This document shows, piece by piece, positions 18,503 to 26,997 of a stretch of 48,568 nucleotides of DNA (the first letter of the stretch is position 1; every line of letters begins with the position of its first letter). A program made the position numbers and the translations under genes. Source of the stretch: Brevibacterium sp. (GTDB taxonomy: Bacteria > Actinomycetota > Actinomycetes > Actinomycetales > Brevibacteriaceae). The notes under the pieces are model-generated. The model did not search any database and was not told where the DNA came from. It saw only the letters and a list, made by a program, of their open reading frames with translations. The stretch is from positions 1 to 48,568 of the forward strand of contig JAKDSA010000017.1 of assembly GCA_030457025.1 (NCBI GenBank). The letters are read 5' to 3'.

Positions 18503-20071
18503 ATGACTTCACTGCTCTCTGACACACTCGGATCTGACGCTCAGCCGGCACCGATCAAGGCCGCCCCGCTGAACGACGCGCTGCTGGGGGCCCACAGTGC
18601 CGACGCCTACGCCGAGCTCATGCACGAGGTCGTCGACGCACTCGCCCAGCTCTTCACCGAGGTCGACGCACCCACCTCGGCGAATGACCGCACCCGCCTC
18701 GAGGCACGGGTCGCAGGCTTCGATCTCGACGGTCAGGGCATCGGCAACCTCGCCGCCCTGCGTGAGGCCGATGATCTCTACGCCCGCAACGCCGTCTGGT
18801 TCCACCACCCCAGCTACGTCGCCCATCTCAACTGCCCCGTCGCCGTCCCCGCCGTCGCCGCCGAGGCGATGCTCGCGGCCATCAACACCTCCGTCGACAC
18901 CTACGACCAGTCCGAGGTCGCCACGCTTATGGAACGCCGCCTGGTCCACTGGGCCAGCCGCCATGTCGGCTTCGCAGCTGGCGACGGGATCTTCACCTCG
19001 GGTGGAACCCAGTCGAACCTGCAGGCACTGTTCCTGGCCCGGGAGAACGTCCTGCGCGCCCACGGCGACTCGACCCGCCGCGACTTCCTGTCCCGACTGC
19101 GGGTTCTCGCGACCGATCAGACTCACTTCTCGATCTCCCGCGCCGCGTTCATCCTCGGACTCGACGCCGAGGCGGTCGTGACCGTTGACACCGATGCCAC
19201 CGGTCGGATGGACGTCGAGGCGCTGGCCCAGCTTCTGCGCGACATCGACGACACCGGCGGGATCGTCATGGCCGTCGTCGCCACGGCCGGGACCACCGAC
19301 CTCGGCGTCATCGACCCGCTGACCTCCATCGCCGAAGTCTGCGGGGCATCGAACGTGTGGATGCACGTCGACGCCGCATACGGCGGGGGACTGCTGTGGG
19401 CACCGCAGCGAAAACATCTGCTCGCGGGAATCGGACGAGCCACCTCGGTGACGATCGATTTCCACAAGACCTTCTTCCAGCCGGTGTCCTCGAGCGCACT
19501 GCTGGTGCGCGATGTCGCCCTGTTCGAACCGACGATTCATCACAACGACTACCTCAACCCCGAAGCCGAGGCCCACAGCGCCGAGGCCGAACCGAACCAG
19601 GTCGACAAGTCCCTGCAGACGACTCGCCGCTTCGACGCACTGAAACTGTGGACGACGCTGCGCGCCCGCGGCTCGGACGAGATCGGGACCATGATCGACA
19701 CCGTGTGCGACCTGGCCGCCGAAGTCCGCGAGCTCCTCGAGACTCAGCCGGACTTCGAGGTGCTCGGTGCCTCGGACCTGAGCACGGTCCTGTTCCGATT
19801 CGTGCCCGCGACCGCACGCGGCCGAGAGACAGACAGTGCCGCCGCCGACGAGTTGGTGCCGATGATCCGCCGCGTCCTCTTCCGCTCCGGACGCGCAGCT
19901 GTGGCCCGCACCACCATCGACGGCACGCCCTGGCTCAAACTCACCCTGCTCAATCCCGACACCACGGTCGATGACATCACCGCCGTGCTCGACCTCGTCC
20001 GCGCCACCGGCCACGGCATCCTCGCCGGCAGGCATCTGGAGAGCACAACGACAGAAGGAGGTGGTGCATGA
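18503..20071 (+). CDS. desA: PLP-dependent lysine/diamine-acid decarboxylase, siderophore type (DesA)
   Basis: 522 residues, group II PLP decarboxylase. The fold markers are GIFTSGGTQSNLQAL (PLP phosphate region), HVDAAYGGGLLW (Asp to pyridine N) and Schiff-base Lys322 in DFHKTFFQP. DesA makes cadaverine from lysine, the first step of desferrioxamine synthesis. Substrate is inferred from the following monooxygenase, acyltransferase and NIS synthetase, since ornithine or diaminobutyrate relatives share the motifs. The ribosome site GAAGGAGG is 13 nt from ATG 18503, unusually far. It is first in an iron-box-controlled operon and overlaps desB by 4 bp. Confidence 0.93.
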   Translation: MTSLLSDTLGSDAQPAPIKAAPLNDALLGAHSADAYAELMHEVVDALAQLFTEVDAPTSANDRTRLEARVAGFDLDGQGIGNLAALREADDLYARNAVWFHHPSYVAHLNCPVAVPAVAAEAMLAAINTSVDTYDQSEVATLMERRLVHWASRHVGFAAGDGIFTSGGTQSNLQALFLARENVLRAHGDSTRRDFLSRLRVLATDQTHFSISRAAFILGLDAEAVVTVDTDATGRMDVEALAQLLRDIDDTGGIVMAVVATAGTTDLGVIDPLTSIAEVCGASNVWMHVDAAYGGGLLWAPQRKHLLAGIGRATSVTIDFHKTFFQPVSSSALLVRDVALFEPTIHHNDYLNPEAEAHSAEAEPNQVDKSLQTTRRFDALKLWTTLRARGSDEIGTMIDTVCDLAAEVRELLETQPDFEVLGASDLSTVLFRFVPATARGRETDSAAADELVPMIRRVLFRSGRAAVARTTIDGTPWLKLTLLNPDTTVDDITAVLDLVRATGHGILAGRHLESTTTEGGGA

Positions 20072-21537
20072 GCGCGCCCGACACACACATCCACGACCTC
20101 GTCGGCATCGGCATCGGGCCCTTCGGACTGGGCTTGGCCGCGCTGTCGGACCCGCTGCCCGACGTCGACGCCGTCTTCCTCGACCAGCGCGAGGAGTTCC
20201 GCTGGCACCCGGGCATGATGATCGAGGGCGCGACGATCCAGGTGCCGTTCCTCGCCGACCTCGTGACAATGGCCGACCCCACCTCCCGCTTCTCGTTCCT
20301 GAAGTTCCTCAAGGACAGCGGCCGGCTCTACCCCTTCTACATCCGCGAATCCTTCTCGCCCCTGCGCGCCGAATACGATGAGTACTGCCGCTGGGTCGCC
20401 GCACAGCTGGAGACGCTGCGCTGGAACCGCACCGTGACCTCGGTGACCCGCGATGACGACATCTACACGGTCACCGCCGAGGTGACCGATGGCTCCGGTC
20501 GAGCGCTGAGCACCGAGTCCTACCGCGCTCGCCACCTGGTCCTCGGTGTGGGCACCGAACCGGTCCTGCCCGAAGCCCTGCGGAACTTGGAAGCCGAGCA
20601 GATCCTGGAAGCCGAGCAGATCCTGGAGACCGAGCAGCACCTGGGATCGGTGGGCGCTGGCCCGGTCATCCACACCTCGCAGTACCTCGACCACAGGGAA
20701 GAGCTGCTCGAGAGCGGATCCATCACGATCGTCGGCAGCGGACAGTCGGCCGCCGAGATCTACCGGGACCTCATCGACGACACCGAGGCCAGGGGAGTCC
20801 GCCTCGACTGGCTGACCAGGTCGCCGCGGTTCTTCCCGATGGAGTACACGAAGCTGACCCTGGAGATGACGTCCCCGGAATACACGGACCACTTCCGTGC
20901 CCTGCCCGATGACCTGCGCGAACAGCTCGGGCGCGAGCAGCGGACCCTGTACAAGGGCATCAGCGCAGACCTCGTCGACGACATCCACGACACCCTCTAT
21001 CGACTCAGCCGCGGCGGCAGGAAGCTGCGCACCCATCTGCTGGCCGAATCGGAACTGTTGGCTGCCGAGCGCGACGCAGAGTCCGGAGACTACGTTCTGC
21101 GCTTCCGCCACACCGCCTTGGACAAATGCTTCGAACGGCGCAGCGGAGCGGTGGTCTCCGCCACCGGCTACAGATCTCAGGTGCCGGCCTTCCTCGCCCA
21201 GCTGGGCGACGAGATCCGCCTGGATGGCAGGGGTCGCCTCGACGTCAGCCGCCACTACACCATCAACGACGCCGGCACTGTCCACGTCCTCAACGGCGAA
21301 GAGCACACCCACGGAGTCACCGCCCCTGACCTGGGCTTCGGCCCCTGGCGGGCATCGGTCGTGCTCGCACACGTGACCGGGCGCGAACCGTATCCGATCG
21401 AGCGCTCGATCGCGTTCCAGACATTCGGCCTTCCCGAGGACGGAACACCGGACGGCGAGCCGCTGAGCACCCAGGACGACTTCGACATGAACTTCGACTT
21501 CGCCGACACCGGCGACAAGGAGATGACGCACGTATGA
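20068..21537 (+). CDS. desB: FAD/NADPH N-hydroxylating monooxygenase (DesB)
   Basis: 489 residues of the IucD/PvdA/SidA family. It hydroxylates the terminal amine (cadaverine in the Des pathway) using FAD, NADPH and O2. Visible are the FAD motif GIGIGPFGLGLA (13-24), HPGMMIEGATIQVPFLADLVTMADPTSRFSFLKFL, the NADPH motif IVGSGQSAAEI (about 220-230) and the C-terminal ATGYRSQVP. An in-frame tandem hexapeptide (EAEQIL, EAEQIL, ETEQHL; residues 175-192; DNA 20590-20643) extends the loop before the NADPH domain. The start overlaps desA (ATGA) and the stop overlaps the next gene, so the three are coupled. Confidence 0.95.
   Translation: MSAPDTHIHDLVGIGIGPFGLGLAALSDPLPDVDAVFLDQREEFRWHPGMMIEGATIQVPFLADLVTMADPTSRFSFLKFLKDSGRLYPFYIRESFSPLRAEYDEYCRWVAAQLETLRWNRTVTSVTRDDDIYTVTAEVTDGSGRALSTESYRARHLVLGVGTEPVLPEALRNLEAEQILEAEQILETEQHLGSVGAGPVIHTSQYLDHREELLESGSITIVGSGQSAAEIYRDLIDDTEARGVRLDWLTRSPRFFPMEYTKLTLEMTSPEYTDHFRALPDDLREQLGREQRTLYKGISADLVDDIHDTLYRLSRGGRKLRTHLLAESELLAAERDAESGDYVLRFRHTALDKCFERRSGAVVSATGYRSQVPAFLAQLGDEIRLDGRGRLDVSRHYTINDAGTVHVLNGEEHTHGVTAPDLGFGPWRASVVLAHVTGREPYPIERSIAFQTFGLPEDGTPDGEPLSTQDDFDMNFDFADTGDKEMTHV
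20590..20643 (+). repeat. Three in-frame 18-bp tandem repeats in desB
   Basis: Units are 20590-20607, 20608-20625 (identical to the first) and 20626-20643 (diverged). They encode EAEQIL-type hexapeptides in a surface loop between the FAD and NADPH domains. The identity of units 1 and 2 suggests recent slippage. Confidence 0.85.
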
Positions 21538-24107
21538 CCACCGAACTCATCAACGACGCAGCCACGATCGCCGCGACCGTCGCCGCAGGATCTGCAGCCA
21601 CTCCAACGGTGGACATCCGCGCGATGGACCCGGTTCGGGACTCCGCGAATATCCACGCATGGCTGACCCACCCACGAGCCCACTATTGGCAGATGACCGA
21701 TCTCGACGAGTCCGGAATCCGCGACTACCTCGGCGGTGTGCACGATTCCGCCGATGACAACGGATGGGTGGGCGCTGTCGACGGGATCGACTGCTTCTAC
21801 GTCGAAACCTACGTGCCCTCCACACTGATCCCGCACGACGTTGTCCCCACCGGTCCCGGCGACATCGGAATGCACCTGCTCGTCGCACCGCCCGACGGCG
21901 ACGGAGTGCGCGGACTCACGAACCGGATCATGGCCGAGGTCATCGACTTCTGTCTGCACCCGAGCGAACAGGGCGGCCGAGGCGGACGCCGAGTCATCGT
22001 CGAACCCGATGTGAGGAACACGGCCATCCTCGAGAAGAACCGGGCGGCAGGCTTCAGTCCGGTGCGCGAGGCGACCATCATGATGGGGGAGGAGCGGAAA
22101 CGCGCCCTGATCAGCATCTGCACTCACGAGGACTTCGAGTCCAGTGAGCTGATCGCAGTCCTGGACCGTGACGAGAGTGCAGGCATGGCGGACACCGCCT
22201 CGCGGGGCGTGAACACTGCTGCCGGTCACGCGGACTCTGTTGCGGACGAGGCCACGCTTGCTGCCTACTCCCACCTCAATCGCGACACCTTCGCGGTGGC
22301 CCAGCGCCACCTCGTGGCCAAGGCTCTGTCCGAATTCGCCCACGAACGCCTCATCGCACCGATCCGAGCCACCGGCCCGGATGCCGGTCCAGAGACTTGG
22401 GAGCTGCGGATCGACGACGCCGGAGCGGGAAAGACTGGATCACAGAAGGCCGGAGCGAAGGACGCTGACGCCGTCACGTACTCGTTCGCCGCCCGAGTCC
22501 TGCCGCTCGAGCACTGGGTGATCGACGAAGACAGCATCACCCGCCGCCGAGGTGACACAGAGCTTGGTCTTGACGCACAGGAGCTCGTGATCGAACTCCA
22601 CGACGCGCTCGGCATCCCTGAGAATCTCATGTCGACCTACCTCGAGGAACTCGCCTCGACCCTGGCCAGCAGCGCGTTCAAACTCGCCGAGGCGGTCGAG
22701 GGTCAGCGCCCGGACTCCACAGACCTCCTCGACGCCGACTTCCAGACCACCGAGGCGGCCATGACAGAGGGCCACCCAGGCTTCATCGCGAACAACGGGC
22801 GCATCGGATTCTCCCTGGCCGATTACCGCCGCTGGGCCCCGGAGACCGGCCGCACCACATGCATCGAGTGGGTCGCGGCGACCCGCGAACACAGCCAACT
22901 CTCGCTCGGCGAAGGCTTCGATGAAGCGACACACCTCGACTGGGCGCTCAGCACCAGCGAACGTGAACTCTTCGACTCCAGGATCCGGACGGCCGGACGG
23001 AACCCAGAGGACTTCCACCTGCTGCCGGTCCACCCCTGGCAGGCCGATCACCGGCTCGCGATCACCTTCGCCGCCGATATCGCTCGCGGTGACCTGCTGC
23101 CCCTGGGATCGGGTCTCGACGAGCTTCAGCCGCAGCAGTCACTGCGCACCTTCTTCAACCAAACACGGGCCGACGCCCCGTATGTGAAGGTGGCGCTGGC
23201 CGTGCAGAACATGGGCTTCCTGCGTGGACTGTCCCCGAAGTACATGCGCGATACACCGGCCATCAACGACTGGATCGCCGAGCTCGTCGGCTCCGATCCC
23301 ACCTTCGGGCAGGCAGGTTTCCGGGTTCTGCGCGAACGCACCGCACTCGGCTACACCGGCGACGTCTACCACCGCACCCAGGAGACGAATCCGCACCGGA
23401 AGATGCTCGCCGCCCTCTGGCGAGAGAACCCGCTGACCGTCATCGACCCTGGTCAGAAAGTCATCACCATGGCGGCACTGCTGCACCGCGACCATAGGGG
23501 AGTCGCCTTCGTCAGCGAGCTCATCCGCGCCTCAGGCCAGGCACCCGAGGGCTGGGTGCGCTCGTACCTTCGCGCCTATCTGCACCCGCTCGTCCACGCT
23601 CTGCTGGCCCACGATCTGGTGTTCATGCCCCATGGTGAGAACCTCATCCTCATCCTCGATGACAACGTCGTGACCGGTGCCTTCATGAAGGACATCGGTG
23701 AGGAAGTCGCCGTCCTCGGCAAACGTGGTCTGCCCGACGATGTGGAGCGCATCCGCGCGCTGGTTCCGGGGGAGGAGAAGGCGCTGTCCGTGTTCACGGA
23801 CATGTTCGACGGGGTGCTGCGCCACCTCGGCGGGATCCTCGATTCCGACGGTGTGCTGGGTGCGCAGAAATTCTGGTCTCTTGTCGCCGAGGTGCTCGAC
23901 CGTTACGAGACCGAACATCCCGAACTCGCCCGCGGGCTCGCCGACGATGTCGACCTGAGAGCCGAACGATTCGCTCACTCGTGCCTCAACAGGCTGCAGC
24001 TGCGCAACACCGTGCAGATGGTCGACATCGGCAACCAGGCCGAATCGCTGCTGTACGCAGGAACGATGAGGAATCCTGTGGCGCGGACGCTTCCGCTGGC
24101 GGACTGA
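21534..24107 (+). CDS. desCD: Fused hydroxamate acyltransferase and NIS siderophore synthetase (DesC-DesD)
   Basis: 857 residues. Residues about 20-205 are a GNAT acyltransferase of the IucB/AlcB/DesC kind (MDPVRDSANIHAWLTHPRAHYWQM; GDIGMHLLVAPP; VRNTAILEKNRAAGFSPVRE), which acylates N-hydroxycadaverine. Residues about 240-857 are an IucA/IucC synthetase of the DesD kind: EGHPGFIANNGRIGFS, LPVHPWQ, LRTFFNQTRADAPYVKVALAVQNMGFLRGL and HGEN at 700-703. It condenses hydroxamate units with ATP. An unconserved linker (about 205-240) joins them with no stop or internal start. In Streptomyces desC and desD are separate genes. Overlaps desB by 4 bp (ATGA); terminator at 24130. No transporter gene is in the cluster. 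Confidence 0.93.
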   Translation: MTTELINDAATIAATVAAGSAATPTVDIRAMDPVRDSANIHAWLTHPRAHYWQMTDLDESGIRDYLGGVHDSADDNGWVGAVDGIDCFYVETYVPSTLIPHDVVPTGPGDIGMHLLVAPPDGDGVRGLTNRIMAEVIDFCLHPSEQGGRGGRRVIVEPDVRNTAILEKNRAAGFSPVREATIMMGEERKRALISICTHEDFESSELIAVLDRDESAGMADTASRGVNTAAGHADSVADEATLAAYSHLNRDTFAVAQRHLVAKALSEFAHERLIAPIRATGPDAGPETWELRIDDAGAGKTGSQKAGAKDADAVTYSFAARVLPLEHWVIDEDSITRRRGDTELGLDAQELVIELHDALGIPENLMSTYLEELASTLASSAFKLAEAVEGQRPDSTDLLDADFQTTEAAMTEGHPGFIANNGRIGFSLADYRRWAPETGRTTCIEWVAATREHSQLSLGEGFDEATHLDWALSTSERELFDSRIRTAGRNPEDFHLLPVHPWQADHRLAITFAADIARGDLLPLGSGLDELQPQQSLRTFFNQTRADAPYVKVALAVQNMGFLRGLSPKYMRDTPAINDWIAELVGSDPTFGQAGFRVLRERTALGYTGDVYHRTQETNPHRKMLAALWRENPLTVIDPGQKVITMAALLHRDHRGVAFVSELIRASGQAPEGWVRSYLRAYLHPLVHALLAHDLVFMPHGENLILILDDNVVTGAFMKDIGEEVAVLGKRGLPDDVERIRALVPGEEKALSVFTDMFDGVLRHLGGILDSDGVLGAQKFWSLVAEVLDRYETEHPELARGLADDVDLRAERFAHSCLNRLQLRNTVQMVDIGNQAESLLYAGTMRNPVARTLPLAD

Positions 24108-24129
24108 TCAGGCAGGAAATCACATTCGC

Positions 24130-24166
24130 CGAGGTGGGCGCAGGCACACAGCGCCCACCTCGCTTT
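24130..24166 (+). terminator. Terminator of siderophore operon
   Basis: A perfect 12-bp stem (24130-24141 with 24151-24162, arm CGAGGTGGGCGC), a 9-nt loop, then CTTTC. It lies 22 bp after the desCD stop. Confidence 0.88.
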
Positions 24167-24216
24167 CGGGGGGTCGGGGGTCGACGGGATGGGCGCTTCC
24201 ATGGTGCGATGACAGT

Positions 24217-24543
24217 GTGAAGACACCAGGAAAGAAGCAGACTCCCGCGAGCGAGGCTGCGCAGGAAGAGACAAACTTGGTAGGCAGGATCGCACTGCTC
24301 GAGGCGCTCTGTGCCGCTTTGGATCGGCGCCGAGAGGTGATTGAGGTGCTCGAGGCTGCAGAAGATCCGGACAGTGCTGTGCGGTCGATGCAATCCACGC
24401 TTGATCTCAAGCCCGAGGAGGCACGGGCAGTGCTCGATATGCAGTTGCTGCGTCTGACAGCCGCTCAGCGGGAAAAGACTGCTGCAGAGCTGGCCGAGGC
24501 CCACCTTCGCCTGCACACGATGCGGCAAGAGTCGGCGGAGTGA
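24217..24543 (+). CDS. Small protein resembling the GyrA coiled-coil/dimer-interface segment
   Basis: 108 residues from GTG 24217. Residues about 24-100 read like the helical C-gate region of actinobacterial GyrA: LLEALCAALDRRREVIEVLEAAEDP, then AVRSMQSTLDLKPEEARAVLDMQLLRLTAAQREKTAAELAEAHLRL. The GyrA counterpart runs ILxGLxxALDxxDEVIxLIR...AQAILDMQLRRLxxLER. The catalytic Tyr, winged helix, tower and DNA-wrapping domains are all absent. It is flanked by the siderophore terminator and the LacI gene, 144 bp away, so it is probably monocistronic. The ribosome site is weak; TGCGAT 6 nt upstream is a poor -10. Function unknown. A gyrase-interacting protein or an unrelated helical protein that kept the motif are both possible. 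Confidence 0.75.
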   Translation: MKTPGKKQTPASEAAQEETNLVGRIALLEALCAALDRRREVIEVLEAAEDPDSAVRSMQSTLDLKPEEARAVLDMQLLRLTAAQREKTAAELAEAHLRLHTMRQESAE

Positions 24544-24687
24544 TGGCTTGAACTCCGGATAGGCCGTACCGTCGATTCGCCGGACGGTCAGCGTTCTCTC
24601 GAATTCCAGCGGCTATCATCATTCCTATCGGTCGCCTGCACGGGACCGCTCAGCAGTTCGAGGAACTCCCGACTCAAAGGTGTGGTC

Positions 24688-25746
24688 ATGGCGAAGCAGA
24701 ACGATCGGCCGACTCTGGCCACGGTCGCTTCGCGCGCAGGAGTCAGCATCAAAACGGCATCTCGGGTGCTCAACGGCGAAAAGCATGTGGCCGCGTCCAC
24801 CGCCGAAAAGGTCGAGGATGCCGCCGCTGAACTTGGATTCCGCCTCAATTCCACCGCCAGGCGTCTGCGTGCCGGCGGCCGCTCGCCCTACATCGGTGTG
24901 ATCATGAGCGACGGCGATGATCCGTTCCAAGGCCGCCTCTTCGCTCTGCTGGAGGCCGAGTTGGGACGAGCCGGTCTGCGCCCAGTCGTGACCGTCACGA
25001 CCGACGACCCCGAGCGTGAACGCGCCTTCCTCGATGAGTGCCTGGCCAATGACATGTCAGGAATCTGCGTCATCCGATCGCATCCGGAAGCGGCACGGTT
25101 CTACGCCGAGGCAGCCTCCGCTGACGTGCGCATCGTGTCCTTCGACCCCACAGCAGCAGGACCCGGTATCGACCTCATCGCCGGTGACGAGGAACGTGTC
25201 GGCAGGCTCGCCGCCCTCCAGCTCCTCGACCACGGGCACATCAGCATCGGCGTCATCGGCGATCACTCGACGAGCCCGATCACCGCCGACAGGCTGGCCG
25301 GAATCCAGTCGGCATTCGCCGGACGTTCGGACGTCGGGTGGCGGGCCTACATGCAGGAGGACGCCCGCGACCTGGCCAGTGCGAAGAACGTCGTGGCCGC
25401 CTGGCTGGGGTCCCGCAGCGCACCGAGCGCCCTGATCACCCTGTCAGCGACCTTGACCCAGGGCGCCATCGACGCCTGCCGGCGTCTTGACCAATGGCCG
25501 GCGCTGGTGGGCATCGACGATTTTCCCACCGCGCATCTGCTGGACGTGACTGTGATCGACCGCGATATCGGTTCCATGGCCGCCGAGGCGGTCCGACGGC
25601 TGCAGGGGGCCTCCTTTTCCGGGCCTGACGCTGGTGCGGGGCACGGTTCCGACGGTGCTGTCGGCAGCGGCCCCTCGCCTCGGCGATGGATTGTTCCGGT
25701 CCACATGATCGCCCGTGGCAGCGGTGAAGAGCCCCCTGACAAGTGA
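24688..25746 (+). CDS. LacI-family transcriptional regulator
   Basis: 352 residues from ATG 24688, preceded by AAAGG at 7 nt. The N-terminal helix-turn-helix PTLATVASRAGVSIKTASRVLNG (8-30) and hinge helix NSTARRLRAG are typical. A periplasmic-binding-like sugar domain fills the rest (IGVIMSDGDDPFQGRLFALLEAEL; VSFDPTAAGPGIDLIAGDEERVGRLAALQLLDHGH; VGIDDFPTAHLLDVTVIDRD). It sits just upstream of the sugar ABC operon, whose promoter carries a perfect LacI-type palindrome, so local repression of that operon is the likely job. A Gly/Ser/Ala-rich stretch near 310-330 interrupts the C-terminal region. Confidence 0.93.
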   Translation: MAKQNDRPTLATVASRAGVSIKTASRVLNGEKHVAASTAEKVEDAAAELGFRLNSTARRLRAGGRSPYIGVIMSDGDDPFQGRLFALLEAELGRAGLRPVVTVTTDDPERERAFLDECLANDMSGICVIRSHPEAARFYAEAASADVRIVSFDPTAAGPGIDLIAGDEERVGRLAALQLLDHGHISIGVIGDHSTSPITADRLAGIQSAFAGRSDVGWRAYMQEDARDLASAKNVVAAWLGSRSAPSALITLSATLTQGAIDACRRLDQWPALVGIDDFPTAHLLDVTVIDRDIGSMAAEAVRRLQGASFSGPDAGAGHGSDGAVGSGPSPRRWIVPVHMIARGSGEEPPDK

Positions 25747-25790
25747 CGCTGTGCGGAGGCACGTCCGACGGAACTTTTTCGGCGAAACAG

Positions 25791-25845
25791 TTGACACAGA
25801 GCCTCGATCAGCGAATTATATTGAACAGCCTGACAACGTTGTCAG
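25791..25845 (+). promoter_or_regulatory. Sugar-operon promoter and LacI-type operator
   Basis: TTGACA (25791-25796) is a consensus -35. A -10 lies in AATTATATT (AATTAT 25814-25819 at 17 nt, or TATATT 25817-25822 at 20 nt). The operator CTGACAACGTTGTCAG (25830-25845) is a perfect 16-bp palindrome with the central CG typical of LacI-family sites, placed just downstream of the start point. The ribosome site GAAAGG follows at 25853-25858. Confidence 0.88.
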
Positions 25846-25864
25846 AAAGATTGAAAGGTTCATG

Positions 25865-26977
25865 ATGAGGCAAAACCTGCAGTCCCGCAACAATTCGTCC
25901 CGGAAGAAGTGGGCCCTCCTCGGTGCCTCGGTTGCTATCGGCGCTCTCGCGCTCAGCGGCTGTGGGAGTCAGAAGGGTCAAGGCAACGCGGAAGCCGACA
26001 GCGGCAGCTCAAGCGGCGACGGTGACGTCACCATCGCCTTGCTGCTCCCGGAGTCCAAGACCACCCGCTACGAATCACTCGACAAACCGAACTTCGAGAA
26101 GTACGTCAAGGAAGCCAATCCTGACGCGAAGGTCAAATACAGCAATGCGAACCAGGACGCGACTCAACAGCAGCAGCAGTTCGAAGCCGCGGTGACCGAG
26201 GGAGTCGACGCCATCGTACTCGACCCGGTCGACGCCTCGGCGGTGGCATCGGCACTGTCGAAGGCCGAAGCCAAGAAGATCCCGGTCGTCGCCTACGACC
26301 GCTTCTTCGAAGGTGCGAACTACTACACGTCGTTCGACAACAAGAAGATCGGCAACCTCCAGGGCCAGGCCGTCCTCGACGGGCTCAAGGCCGAGGGGAC
26401 GGATCCGACATCGGGCCCGGTGTGGATGGTCAATGGTGATCCGAAGGACCCGAACGCCGCCGATTTCAAGGCCGGTGCCGAAGAGACGCTCAAGGACGCA
26501 GGCGTCGACATCGCAGAAAGCCATGACACTCTCGACTGGAACCCGGATGATGCCCGCAAGTGGGTCGAAGGTCAGCTGCAGAGCGCAGAAGAGGAGCCGA
26601 TCGCCATCTACGCGGCCAATGACGGCACTGCCGGTGGTGTTCTCGCAGCCACGAAGAAGGCTCGGGTCGAGCCCGTTGTCACCGGCCAGGATGCTGAGGT
26701 CGACGGTCTGCAGAACATTCTCAGGGGTGACCAGTACGCCACGATCTACAAGTCGATTCCACCCCAGGCGGAGTTCGCTGCGAATGCGGCTGTCGCGTTG
26801 GCCGGCGGCGAGAAGCCCGAGGGGTCAACGACCTACAAGGACACGCCGACGGACTTCGTCGAAGCCAAGGTCGTGACCAAGGACTCGGTCAAGGACATCG
26901 TGGGTGATCAGATCAAGGCCGAGGACATCTGCACCGGTGATGTGAAGAAGCTCTGCGAAGACGCCGGCGTCAAGTAG
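25865..26977 (+). CDS. Sugar ABC transporter substrate-binding lipoprotein (XylF/ChvE-like)
   Basis: 370 residues from ATG 25865, which sits 6 nt after GAAAGG (the ATG 3 nt earlier is too close). A lipoprotein signal (RKKWALLGASVAIGALALSGC) puts lipidated Cys33 at the outer face of the membrane. The periplasmic-binding fold includes TQQQQQFEAAVTEGVDAIVLDPVDASAVASALSKAEAKKIPVVAYDRFFEGANYYTSFDNKKIGNLQGQ, close to xylose/aldose binding proteins. The sugar is not fixed by sequence; xylose or another aldopentose or aldohexose is the best guess. It is first gene of a three-gene transporter operon under the LacI-type operator. Confidence 0.9.
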   Translation: MRQNLQSRNNSSRKKWALLGASVAIGALALSGCGSQKGQGNAEADSGSSSGDGDVTIALLLPESKTTRYESLDKPNFEKYVKEANPDAKVKYSNANQDATQQQQQFEAAVTEGVDAIVLDPVDASAVASALSKAEAKKIPVVAYDRFFEGANYYTSFDNKKIGNLQGQAVLDGLKAEGTDPTSGPVWMVNGDPKDPNAADFKAGAEETLKDAGVDIAESHDTLDWNPDDARKWVEGQLQSAEEEPIAIYAANDGTAGGVLAATKKARVEPVVTGQDAEVDGLQNILRGDQYATIYKSIPPQAEFAANAAVALAGGEKPEGSTTYKDTPTDFVEAKVVTKDSVKDIVGDQIKAEDICTGDVKKLCEDAGVK

Positions 26978-26997
26978 GGATCGGCGAGTAGGAACAC

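Noticed and set aside
18509-20269. 586-codon open frame antisense to desA
   Set aside because: Shadow frame of a strongly supported PLP decarboxylase; low-complexity translation.
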